From Zoroaster sp. YZ-2022 (taxonomy: Eukaryota > Echinodermata > Asteroidea > Forcipulatida > Zoroasteridae), in contig CM055823.1 in NCBI GenBank assembly GCA_029582265.1, positions 21,773,290-21,837,289 on the forward strand: 64,000 nt of DNA, in the 5' to 3' direction. The position numbers and the translations under genes are program-made. The stretch's first letter is position 1, and each line of letters begins with the position of its first letter. Below the pieces are notes generated by a model. It was not told the origin of the DNA, searched no databases, and worked only from the letters and a program-made list of their open reading frames with translations. Of this stretch, positions 25,350 to 36,925 are shown in pieces.

Positions 25350-26529
25350 ACATAAAATGTTTACGTTTTTTGTGGCTCGTTTGATCGTAAAGTAATTTAT
25401 TTACGTCTTTTATATAGACATAGTGAGACTTCGCGCGCTTCTCGTGCTTCGCGTCAGAGTCGGCGTGAATTAATAATAAATTTATACGATTTAGCTCCGC
25501 TGGTTGATCACTGAGACTATAAACCAATACAGAGCCCTCACAACCAAAAACGTTTATCGCCAAGTTATTTTGTTTCTCTACTCGATTAATTTGGCTGATT
25601 GGAGTTGGTGCATCGATATTATTAAAATTAAAACCATCCTCAATTGGGTATTTGCTCATTCGATCAACGTGATCGTTAGCGGGAAAACGATAAGCGCGCA
25701 ACGCCCACCTCAAACAATCGTCGTCGTCGTTTTTTACGTTGATGCACGCTTTTTTATTTTTTATATAGTTGCACAGCTCGATATAACTACCTCCTTTCAA
25801 AGGTTGATATTTCGCGATCGTAAGATTCATATCAATAATTCTATCTACTATCCATCCACTGCCCTCTCTCGTATATTTTTCTAAAGCTACAGCAATTTGT
25901 GAAAAAACTGTAACTAGCATATCGTCAACGTCGTTTAAATTAAATAATACAATTTGATTTTTGTTATGAAAATTTGGTTCAGCTTCATCAACGCCGTTTG
26001 GTTTTACTTTAAGTAGTTTAATGCGTACGTATACCATAAACTTGCACGCGTTAAATTCTTTCAAGTCTAAAACCAACTTTGCTATTATCTTTGGTTTTAC
26101 CGCTTGCGAAAAAACGTTTAGGTCGTTTCCTTTGCTGTGATTCATCGGAACAATCATTGTTCGTTCGCGCAAATATTTTCCACCGCCGATCGGCGGGTTA
26201 AACTTCAACTCCTCTTCTTTACCCTGAAACCTTTTAATAGCGGCTACATAATCTTTTTTAATCAATTGCCCTTTTTTCCCAGAGCCGCGACTTGGAATAT
26301 TTATACTTTCAACATTTGCGCGTTTTTTCAATTCAACTAAACTTAATTTGTACAATGGCTTTTGTTTTTGATGTTTTAAATAATATTTAACATATTTGTA
26401 ATAAACGCGTTTATTAAATTTACCCTTGCTGTTTGGAAGTATACGAACATAACTGCTTCCAATGTGCTTTTTCATAAAATCTTGTAATTTCTCTACAGTC
26501 CATTTCGATAAATATTTCGTTCTCTCCAT
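25288..26529 (-). CDS. POLB: Protein-primed DNA polymerase B, N-terminal extension
   Basis: 413 residues starting MERTKYLSKW. The ATG at 26529 and the promoter-like TATATAATAAATGG lie inside the right TIR, and the first residues nearly equal those of the clamp-like gene at the other end. A SAP-like segment (LSLVELKKRANVES) lies near residue 62. The region YIELCNYIKNKKACINVK, NDDDDCLRWALRAYRFP matches the N-terminal extension typical of Polinton polymerases, where a terminal-protein or protease-like function has been proposed. The frame leaves homology near 25350, where the middle ORF continues in the +1 frame. GC-rich repeat coding lies at 25431-25466. Confidence 0.8.
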   Translation of the reverse strand: MERTKYLSKWTVEKLQDFMKKHIGSSYVRILPNSKGKFNKRVYYKYVKYYLKHQKQKPLYKLSLVELKKRANVESINIPSRGSGKKGQLIKKDYVAAIKRFQGKEEELKFNPPIGGGKYLRERTMIVPMNHSKGNDLNVFSQAVKPKIIAKLVLDLKEFNACKFMVYVRIKLLKVKPNGVDEAEPNFHNKNQIVLFNLNDVDDMLVTVFSQIAVALEKYTREGSGWIVDRIIDMNLTIAKYQPLKGGSYIELCNYIKNKKACINVKNDDDDCLRWALRAYRFPANDHVDRMSKYPIEDGFNFNNIDAPTPISQINRVEKQNNLAINVFGCEGSVLVYSLSDQPAELNRINLLLIHADSDAKHEKRAKSHYVYIKDVNKLLYDQTSHKKRKHFMFEMFAGVFNERISRKSRRNV

Positions 26530-26755
26530 TTATTATATATTTAGAAAATAAAAAACGAAAAAAAAACAGAAAAAAAAAACGTGAAGTAATTCTTTTATGC
26601 CTAAAACCGGGTGCGTAACTGTCCCCTACTACTACCCAGAGAATTTGGTTTTTTTGACACAATTATTTTTTCAACATTTTCAAAAACCCCTACTACTACC
26701 CAGAGAATTTGATTTTTTGAGCAGGTGGTCCAGAACCCCCATCTTACATACTACT
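26511..26755 (-). repeat. Polinton right terminal inverted repeat
   Basis: Inverted copy of 9975-10217, including the two direct 24-bp words and the ATGGAGA-ACGAAATATT start of the polymerase gene. Near identity of the repeats is usual where ends are copied during protein-primed replication. Confidence 0.95.
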
Positions 26756-26760
26756 CCCCT
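26756..26760. other. Polinton target-site duplication (right), CCCCT
   Basis: Matches 9970-9974. Satellite sequence resumes directly (TTGACAACAATATACAAGG), lacking about 11 bases of the usual unit, so either the target unit was variant or a small deletion followed. Confidence 0.75.
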
Positions 26761-29700
26761 TGACAACAATATACAAGGCTTACCCATTCTGATTTTGATG
26801 ACAACAAAAATATATAAATACAAGGCTTACCCTTTGTGATTTTGAGAAAAACAAAAATATATAAATACAAGGCTTACCCCTTGTGATTTTGAGAAAAAAC
26901 TAAAAATATATAAATACAAGGCTTACCCCTTGTGATTTTGAGGGGAAAAAAATAGAAGGCTTACCCCTTGTGATTTTGATGACAACAAAAATATATAAAT
27001 ACAAGGCTTACCCCTTGTAATTTTGATGACAACAATATACAAGGCTTAACCATTCTGATTTTGATGACAACAAAAATATATAAATAGAAGGCTTACCCCT
27101 TGTGATTTTGATGACAACAATATACAAGGCTTACCCATTCTGATTTTGATTACAAGAAAAATATATAAATACAAGGCTTACCCCTTGTGATTTTGAGAAA
27201 AAACTTAAAATATATAAGTACAAGGCTTACCCCCTTGTGATTTTGATGAAAACAAATATATATAAATAAAAGGCTTACCCCCCTTGTGATTTTGATGAAA
27301 AAAAATATAAATCCAAGGCTTACCCCTTGTAATATTGATGACAACAATATACAAGGCTTAACCATTCTGATTTTGATGAAAACAAAAATATATAAATACA
27401 AGGCTTATCCCTTGTGATTTTGAGAAAAAAATTAAATATATAAATACAAGGCTTACCCCTTGTTATTTTGAAAAACAAAAAATATGTAAATACAAGGCTT
27501 ACCCCTTGTGATTTTGATGGTAACCAAAAATATATAAATATAAGGCTTACCCGTTGTGATTTTGGGAAAAACAAATAAAATATATAAATACAAGGCTTAC
27601 CCCCTTGTGATTTGGATGAAAACAAATATATATAAATAAAAGGCTTACCCCCCTTGTGATTTTGATGAAAAAAATATATAAATACATGGCTTACCCCTTG
27701 TGATTTTGAGAAACAACTAAAATATATAAGTACAAGGCTTACCCCCTTGTGATTTGGATGAAAACAAATATATATAAATAAAAGGCTTACCACACTTGTG
27801 ATTTTGATGAAGAAAAAAAAATCCAAGGCTTACCCCTTGTAATTTTGATGACAACAATATACAAGGCTTAACCATTCTGATTTTGATGACAACAAAAATA
27901 TATAAATACAAGGCTTACCCCTTGTGATTTTGATGAAAACAAAAATATATAAATACAAGGCTTATCCCTTGTGATTTTGAGAAGGAAAAAAATATATAAA
28001 TACAAGGCTTACCCCTTGTGATTTTAAGAAAAAAAATATATAAATACAATGCTTACCCCTTGTTATCTTGAAAAACTAAAAATATGTAAATACAAGGCTT
28101 ACCCCTTGTGATTTTGATGGTAACCAAAAATGTATAAATATAAGGCTTACCCGTCGTGATTTTGGGAAAAACAAATAAAATATATAAATACAAGGCTTAC
28201 CCCCTTGTGATTTGGATGAAAACAAATATATATAAATAAAAGGCTTACCCCCCTTGTGATTTTGATGAAGAAAAAAATATAAATCCAAGGCTTACCCCTT
28301 GTAATTTTGATGACAACAATATACAAGGCTTAACCATTCTGATTTTGATGACAACAAAAATATATAAATACAAGGCTTACCCCTTGTGATTTTGATGAAA
28401 ACAAAAATATATAAATACAAGGCTTACCCCTTGTGATTTTGAGAAAAACAATATAAATACAAGGCTTACCCCTTGTTATTTTGAAAAACTAAAAATATAT
28501 AAATACAAGGCCTTGTGATTTTGAGAAAAAACTAAAAATATATAAATACAAGGCTTACCCCTTGTGATTTTGAGAAAAACTAAAAATATATAAATACAAG
28601 GCTTACCCTTTGTGATATTGGGAAAAACAAAAATATATAAATACAAGGCTTACCCCTTGTGATTTTGATGAAAACAAAAATATATAAATACAAGGCTTAC
28701 CGCTTGTGATTTTTAGAAAAACAAAACTCTATAAATACAAGGCTTACCCCTTGTGATTTTGACGAAAACAAATATATATAAATACACGGCTTACCCCTTG
28801 TGATTTTGAGAAAAACAAAAATATATAAATACAAGGCTTACCCCTTGTGATTTTGAGAAAAACAAAAATATATAAATACAAGGCTTACCCCCTTGTGATT
28901 TGGATGAACAAAATATATATAAATAAAAGGCATACCCCTTTGTGATTTTGATGAAAACAATATATAAATCCAAGGCTTACCCCTTGTGATTTTGATGACA
29001 ACAATATACAAGGCTTACCCATTCTGATTTTGATGACAACAAAAATATATAAATACAAGGCTTACCCCTTGTGATTTTGAGAAAAACAAAAATATATAAA
29101 TACAAGGCCTACCCCTTGTGATTTTGAGAAAAAAACTAAAAATATATGAATACAAGACTTACCGTACCCCTTGTGATTTTGAGAAAAACAAAACTATATA
29201 AATACAAGGCTTACCCATTGTGATTTTGATGACAACAAAAATATATAAATACAAGGCTTACCCCTTGTGATTTTGAGAAACAATTAAAAATATATAAATA
29301 CAAGGCTTACCCATTGTGATTTTGAGAAAAAACTAAAATAGATCAATAGAAGGCTTACCCCCTGTGATTTTGATGTTAACCAAAAATATATAAATACAAG
29401 GCTTACCGCTTGTGATTTTTAGAAAAACAAAACTCTATAAATATAAGGCTTACCCCTTGTGATTTTGACGAAAACAAATATATATAAATACACGGCTTAC
29501 CCCTTGTGATTTTGAGAAAAACAAAAATATATAAATACACGGCTTACCCCTTGTGATTTTGAGAAAAACAAAAATATATAAATACAAGGCTTACCCCCTT
29601 GTGATTTGGATGAACAAAATATATATAAATAAAAGGCTTACCCCTTTGTGATTTTGATGAAAACAATATATAAATCCAAGGCTTACCCCTTGTGATTTTG

Positions 29701-31882
29701 ATGACAACAATATACAAGGCTTACCCATTCTGATTTTGATGACAACAAAAATATATAAATACAAGGCCTACCCCTTGTGATTTTGAGAAAAAAACTAAAA
29801 ATATATGAATACAAGACTTACCGTACCCCTTGTGATTTTGAGAAAAACAAAACTATATAAATACAAGGCTTACCCATTGTGATTTTGATGACAACAAAAA
29901 TATATAAATACAAGGCTTACCCGTTGTGATTTTGGGAAAAACTAAAATTATATACATACAAGACTTACCCATTGTGATTTTGAGAAAAAACTAAAATAGG
30001 TCAATAGAAGGCTTACCCCCTGTGATTTTGATGGTAACCAAAAATATATAAATACAAGGCTTACCCCTTGTGATTTTGAGAAAAACAAAATATATATAAA
30101 TACAAGGCTTACCCTTTGTGATATTGAGAAAAACAAAAATATATAAATACAAGGCTTACCCCTTGTGATTTTGATGACAACAACAATATATAAATACAAG
30201 GATTACACCTTGTGATTTTGATGAAAACAAAAATATATAAATACAAGGCTTACCCCTTGTGATTTTGATGACAATAAAAATATATAAATACAAGGCTTAC
30301 CCTTTGTGATATTGAGAAAAACAAAAATATATAAATACAAGGCTTGCCCCTTGTGATTTTGAGAAAAACAAAAATATATAAATACAAGGCTTACCCCTTG
30401 TGATTTTGATAAAAACAAAAATATTAAAAAAAAGGCTTACCCCTTGTGATTTTGAGAAAAACAAAACTATATAAATACAAGGCTTACGTGATTTTGATGA
30501 CAACAAAAATACATAAATGCAAGGCTTACCCCTTGTGATTTTGATGAAAACAAAAAATATATAAATACAAGGCTTACCCCCTTGTGATTTTGAAAAACGA
30601 AAAATATATAAATACAAGGCTTATCCTTTCTGATATTGAGTAAAACAAAAATATATAAATACAAGGCTTACCCCCTTGTGATTTGGATGAAAAAAATATA
30701 TATAAATAAAAGGCTTACCCCTTTGTGATTTTGATGAAAAAAATAATAAATCCAAGGCTTACCCCTTGTGATTTTGATGACAACAATATACAAGGCTTAA
30801 CCATTCTGATTTTGATGACAACAAAAATATATAAATACAAGGCTTACCCCTTGTGATTTTGAGAAAAACAAAAATATATAAATACAAGGCTTACCCCTTG
30901 TGATTTTGAGAAAAAACTAAAAATATATAAATACAAGGCTTACCCCTTGTGATTTTGAGAAAAAAACTAAAAATATATGAATACAAGACTTACCCCTTGT
31001 GATTTTGAGAAAAACAAAACTATATAAATACAAGGCTTACCCATTGTGATTTTGATGACAACAAAAATATATAAATACAAGGCTTACCCGTTGTGATTTT
31101 GGGAAAAACTAAAATTATATACATACAAGACTTACCCATTGTGATTTTGAGAAAAAACTAAAATAGGTCAATAGAAGGCTTACCCCTTGTGATTTTGATC
31201 ATAACCAAAAATATATAAATACAAGGCTTACCCCTTGTGATTTTGAGAAAAACAAAACTATATAAATACAAGGCTTACCCATTGTGATTTTGAGAAAAAC
31301 AAAAAATATATAAATACAAGGCTTACCCCTTGTGATTTAGATGACAACAAAAATATATAAATACAAGGCTTACCCCTTGTGATTTTGATGAAAACAAAAA
31401 TATATAAATACAAGGCTTACCCCTTGTGATTTTGAGAAAACCAAAAAATATATATAAATACAAGGCTTACCCTTTATGATATTGAGAAAAACAAAAATAT
31501 ATAAATACAAGGCTTGCCCCTTGTGATTTTGAGAAAAACAAAAATATATAAATACAAGGCTTACCCCTTGTGATTTTGATAAAAACAAAATATAAAATTT
31601 AAAAAATGGCTTACCCCTTGTGATTTTGAGAAAAACAAAGCTATATAAATACAAGGCTTACCCCTTGTGATTTTGATGACAACAAAAATATATAAATACA
31701 AGGCTTACGTGATTTTGATGACAACAAAAATACATAAATGCAAGGCTTACCCCTTGTGATTTTGATGAAAACAAAAAATATATAAATACAAGGCTTACCC
31801 CCTTGTGATTTTGAGAAAAACAAAAAATATATAAATACAAGGCTTACCCCTTGTGATTTTGAGAAAAACAAAAAATATAAAT

Positions 31883-32174
31883 CGTCTGCTCAGAGCAATA
31901 AGGACTTATAGACACTAGATGACAATTTTATTTGCTAATGACAAAAGGTCTTACAAGATTAGTCAAGTGTAATTACCTAATTACGTACAAGATAATGGGT
32001 CTTGAATGCTAAATATAAATTGTGAGTACCCCCATTGTTAAATAAAATATAAATCCAAATAATTAAGTTTTCTTAACATAATGGAATTGCAGGTAATTTA
32101 TATGCCTTATAAGTCCTTTTTGTCACACTTTGCATGTATAGATTCTTATAAGTCCTTTCTGCTCTGACCCGACG
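31883..32174 (+). mobile_element. MITE-like unit, copy 1 (292 bp)
   Basis: Ends are inverted: CGTCTGCTCAGAGCAATAAG at the left and the reverse complement of CGTCGGGTCAGAGCAGAAAG at the right, continuing as GACTTATA. AAAT lies on both sides, a candidate 4-bp duplication of the satellite TATAAAT. No coding capacity. It contains an extra ~22 bp (TTGTCACACTTTGCATG and flanks) absent from copies 2 and 3. Confidence 0.75.
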
Positions 32175-33948
32175 AAATACAAGGCTTACCCCTTGTGATT
32201 TTGATGGAAACAAAAATATATAAATACAAGGCTTACCCCTTGTGATTTAGATGACAACAAAAATATATAAATACAAGGCTTACCCCTTGTGATTTTGATG
32301 AAAACAAAAATATATAAATACAAGGCTTACCCCTTGTGATTTTGATGAAAACAAAAATATATAAATACAAGGCTTACCCCTTGTGATTTTGAGAAAAACA
32401 AAAAATATATAAATACAAGGCTTACCCCTTGTGATTTTGAGAAAAACAAAAATATATAAATACAAGGCTTACCCCTTGTGATTTTGATAAAAACAAAAAT
32501 ATTTATTTAAAAAAAGGCTTACCCCTTGTGATTTTGAGAAAAACAAAAATATATAAATACAAGGCTTACGTGATTTTGATAACAACAAAAATACATAAAT
32601 GCAAGGCTTACCCCTTGTGATTTTGAGAAAAACAAAAATATATAAATACAAGGCTTACCCCTTGTGATTTTGAAAAACAAAAAATATATAAATACAAGGC
32701 TTATCCTTTGTGATATTGAGAAAAACAAAAATATATAAATACAAGGCTTACCCCCTTGTGATTTGGATGAAAAAAATATATATAAATAAAAGGCTTACCC
32801 CTTTGTGATTTTGATGAAAAAAATAATAAATCCAAGGCTTACCCCTTGTGATTTTGATGACAACAATATACAAGGCTTAACCATTCTGATTTTGATGACA
32901 ACAAAAATATATAAATACAAGGCTTACCCCTTGTGATTTTGAGAAAAACAAAAATATATAAATACAAGGCTTACCCCTTGTGATTTTGAGAAACAACTAA
33001 AATATATAAGTACAAGGCTTACCCCTTGTGATTTTGAGAAAAAAACTAAAAATATATGAATACAAGACTTACCCCTTGTGATTTTGAGAAAAACAAAACT
33101 ATATAAATACAAGGCTTACCCATTGTGATTTTGATGACAACAAAAATATATAAATACAAGGCTTACCCGTTGTGATTTTGGGAAAAACAAAAAATATATA
33201 CATACAAGGCTTACCCATTGTGATTTTGAGAAAAAACTAAAATAGATCAATAGAAGGCTTACCCATTGTGATTTTGATGACAACAAAAATATATAAATAC
33301 AAGGCTTACCCCTTGTGATTTTGAGAAAAACAAAAAATATATAAATACAAGGCTTACCCTTTGTGATATTGAGAAAAACAAAAATATATAAATACAAGGC
33401 TTACCCCTTGTGATTTAGATGACAACAAAAATATATAAATACAAGGCTTACCCCTTGTGATTTTGATGAAAACAAAAATATATAAATACAAGGCTTACCC
33501 CTTGTGATTTTGAGAAAAACAAAAAAATATATAAATACAAGGCTTACCCTTTGTGATATTGAGAAAAACAAAAATATATAAATACAAGGCTTGCCCCTTG
33601 TGATTTTGAGAAAAACAAAAATATATAAATACAAGGCTTACCCCTTGTGATTTTGATAAAAACAAAAATATAAAAAAAAGGCTTACCCCTTGTGATTTTG
33701 AGAAAAACAAAACTATATAAATACAAGGCTTACCCCTTGTGATTTTGATGACAACAAAAATATATAAATACAAGGCTTGTGATTTTGATGACAACAAAAA
33801 TATATAAATACAAGGCTTACCCCTTGTGATTTTGATAAAAACAAAAATATATAAATACAAGGCTTACCCCTTGTGATTTTGAGAAAAACAAAAATATATA
33901 AATACAAGGCTTACCCCTTGTGATTTTGAGAAAAACAAAAATATAAAT

Positions 33949-34218
33949 CGTCTGCTCAGAGCAATAAGGACTTATAGACACTAGATGACAATTTTATTTG
34001 CTAATGACAAAAGGTCTTACAAGATTAGTCAAGTGTAATTACCTAATTACGTACAAGATAATGGGTCTTGAATGCTAAATATAAATTGTGAGTACCCCCA
34101 TTGTTAAATAAAATATAAATCCAAATAATTAAGTTTTCTTAACATAATGGAATTGCAGGTAATTTATATGCCTTATAAGTCCTTTATTCTTATAAGTCCT
34201 TTCTGCTCTGACCCGACG
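33949..34218 (+). mobile_element. MITE-like unit, copy 2 (270 bp)
   Basis: Same ends and same flanking satellite words as copy 1, including the distinctive GATGGAAACAAA unit to the right. Shared flanks show segmental copying rather than a separate insertion. Confidence 0.75.
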
Positions 34219-35171
34219 AAATACAAGGCTTACCCCTTGTGATTTTGATGGAAACAAAACTATATAAATACAAGGCTTACCCATTGTGATTTTGATGACA
34301 ACAAAAATATATAAGTACAAGACTTACCCGTTGTGATTTTGGGAAAAACAAAAAATATATACATACAAGGCTTACCCATTGTGATTTTGAGAAAAAACTA
34401 AAATAGATCAATAGAAGGCTTACCCCCTGTGATTTTGATGGTAACCAAAAATATATAAATACAAGGCTTACCCCTTGTGATTTTGAGAAAAACAAAACTA
34501 TATAAATACAAGGCTTACCCATTGTGATTTTGAGAAAAACAAAAAATATATAAATACAAGGCTTACCCTTTGTGATATTGAGAAAAACAAAAATATATAA
34601 ATACAAGGATTACCCCTTGTGATTTAGATGACAACAAAAATATATAAATACAAGGCTTACCCCTTGTGATTTTGATGAAAACAAAAATATATAAATACAA
34701 AGCTTACCTTGTGATTTTGAAAACCAAAAAAATATATATAAATACAAGGCTTACCCTTTATGATATTGAGAAAAACAAAAATATATAAATACAAGGCTTG
34801 CCCCTTGTGATTTTGAGAAAAACAAAAATATATAAATACAAGGCTTACCCCTTGTGATTTTGATAAAAACAAAAATATAAAATTTAAAAAATGGCTTACC
34901 CCTTGTGATTTTGAGAAAAACAAAGCTATATAAATACAAGGCTTACCCCCTTGTGATTTTGATGACAACAAAAATATATAAATACAAGGCTTACCCCCTT
35001 GTGATTTTGATGACAACAACAATATATAAATACAAGGCTTACACCTTGTGATTTTGATGAAAACAAAAATATATAAATACAAGGCTTACCCCTTGTGATT
35101 TTGATGACAACAAAAATATATAAATACAAGGCTTACCCCTTGTGATTTTGAGAGAAAAAATATATATAAAT

Positions 35172-35438
35172 CGTCTGCTCAGAGCAATAAGGACTTATAG
35201 ACACTAGATGACAATTTTATTTGCTAATGACAAAAGGTCTTATAAGATTAGTCAAGTGTAATTACCTAATTACGTACAAGATAATGGGTCTTGAATGCTA
35301 AATATAAATTGTGAGTACCCCCATTGTTAAATAAAATATAAATCCAAATAATTAAGTTTTCTTAACATAATGGAATTGCAGGTAATTTATATGCCTAAGT
35401 CCTTTATTCTTATAAGTCCTTTCTGCTCTGACCCGACG
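35172..35438 (+). mobile_element. MITE-like unit, copy 3 (267 bp)
   Basis: Same as copy 2 with a further ~4-base loss (TATGCCTAAGTCC instead of TATGCCTTATAAGTCC). It lies next to the transition from direct satellite to the inverted right arm. Confidence 0.75.
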
Positions 35439-35506
35439 AAATACAAGGCTTACCCCTTGTGATTTTGATGGAAACAAAAATATATATACACAGGGGGTAA
35501 GTCTTT

Positions 35507-36925
35507 TAGTATTTTCTCCTCTCTTCAACATCACAAGGAGCTATTGTTTTAGTTTATCCCTAAAATCAAAATCAAAAGGTGTGTTTAACCTTATAGTTTA
35601 AAAATACTTTTAAAACCACATGTCGTTTAAAAAAAATTTAAAAATTCACATTGAGTAAGCCTTCTATGTTTATATAATGTTTTAATTTTAGTTGTCTTCA
35701 AAATCACACAGAATAAGCCTTTTTGTCTTCAAAATCAGAAGGAGTAAGCTTTGTATTTTTTTCTAAAAGTGGTAAATTCCCACTATTAACACGTAATAAG
35801 GCAAATCATCTCACTAACCGGTAGTGAAGATTATTTCGAGAAGTCCCCCGTCTCCCAATCTATTCAGTGGCAATAGATCATAATGCACGACATATTTTTC
35901 CATTAACAAAATCATCAAAAGCACAATGAGTAAGCCTATTTAAAAAAATTATTTCATCAAAACACAAGAGATGAGCCGTGTAGCAGTTTGTCAATATTTA
36001 TGGGGGAATGCAATAAAACAGCTGTACGTTAATACAGTTGTTTGTGAGTGAGTCAGTTTTAAAACAAAATAACAGTAATACAAAATAAAATAAATTCTTT
36101 TTTTTTCAAAACTAATTTCTGCAGAAAGTTAGTCAGAGGTAATGACCAGGCATTGGGGAGCGTTGAATCTTCTAGGCGAACCCAGCGTGATAACCACCTT
36201 AGCACCCTTCTGGGGGAATCGGCAGACCCCCGGTCCCTTCTTTACTTTCCCGCACCGTAACCAACTGTCGAATAGGGAAGAGACATGGCGGCCCCCAAAC
36301 CATTGCTGCTGCCGCAACTGCTATGTTCCTGAATTAGGTCTGTTCTAGGGCTTCGAACCGGTGCGTCCCAGCTCTGGAAGTCCCGCGATTGACACTTCCA
36401 GTGGTCCGGCCAACGTGCTGCGCCATCTGGACCATGTTGGTATTAGACAGGTTAAATTAAACCTACTTAAATAAAGGGTTTGAATTGTATTGCTACATAA
36501 TAAAAGAAAAAAAACACAGACCGGTCTCGAACTGGGATCGCATATACGGATGTCAAGCGTCTAATCCATTATACCACCACTTCATTTGCCTGTTTGTAAT
36601 GAAAGGAGATTCATCATCATCATCATAGGTCCTTTCAATTCTTTATGTTACCAGTCCACATTTGTTTAACAAAAGTTTCACTGTTGTCAGTTATGTGCTG
36701 GGTTGGTTTTTAAGTCCAATAACAATGGTTTCCGCAGGGACAATAGATCCTCGGTCAGAACAATAGAGGAGAACAGGAGGTCCTTGTCAACACCAAACCG
36801 TAATCCAACATGATATATTTTTTAAATTTTTATTTGGTTTTATTTTGTTTGTTCCGATTAATCCCTACATTTGCTATATGGTGTTGAGTTGGAATAGGCC
36901 TCATTTGTGAAGTTTTATATATATA
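35507..36925 (-). repeat. Right arm of long inverted repeat
   Basis: Reverse-complement counterpart of the left arm at 7487-9362. It carries inverted, decayed satellite words (AAAATCACACAGAATAAGCC, CATTGAGTAAGCC), the GCGCCATCTGGACC block and the inverted tRNA-like segment at 36516-36584. It lacks the SINE and the 7766-7925 repeat present in the left arm. Confidence 0.8.
36516..36584 (-). repeat. tRNA-like segment in the right arm
   Basis: Inverted partner of 8100-8172: A-box-like TGGTATAATGGATTAGACG and B-box-like AGTTCGAGACC on the minus strand, with changes between them. Not supported as a working tRNA gene. Confidence 0.5.

Larger units (their letters stand above)
9975..26755. mobile_element. 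Polinton/Maverick element, nearly intact (16.8 kb)
   Basis: A self-synthesising, virus-like DNA transposon delimited by TIRs beginning AGTAGTATGTAAGATGGGGG and a CCCCT duplication. It encodes the hallmark set: RVE integrase, protein-primed DNA polymerase B, double-jelly-roll major capsid, candidate penton and FtsK/HerA-type packaging ATPase. That set means it can in principle be both transposon and virus (adintovirus-like group). Most ORFs are open over full length. Visible damage is two frame offsets in the polymerase, one stop in a Cys-rich ORF and possibly a stop after the first gene. A maturation cysteine protease was not found. The element is AT-rich apart from scattered GC-rich palindromes and has far fewer lesions than the neighbouring retroelements. 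Confidence 0.95.
26761..35506 (+). repeat. 47-bp satellite array, right of the Polinton
   Basis: About 8.7 kb of tandem 47-bp units (AAGGCTTACCCCTTGTGA, TTTTGAGAAAAACAAAAA, TATATAAATAC) with subfamilies: a GATGACAACAA variant, shortened units with AACAATATACAAGG, and CCATTCTGATTTTG units. Sets of units recur in the same order several kilobases apart (for example around 28900, 29600, 30700 and 32800), showing higher-order duplication. Because 47 is not a multiple of 3 and few stops occur on the minus strand, long open frames of 60-168 codons arise but are not genes. Three MITE-like inserts interrupt the last 4 kb. Confidence 0.95.

Noticed and set aside
26761..35506. Many minus-strand open frames of 60-168 codons with recurring Tyr/Ile/Phe/Lys-rich peptides
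   Set aside because: They are translations of the 47-bp satellite, which has few stops on that strand. The frame rotates every unit, and there are no start or promoter signals or domains.
26761..35506. CRISPR array, because of regular repeats of constant size
   Set aside because: Repeats are contiguous without unique spacers, in eukaryotic DNA, and no cas genes are present.
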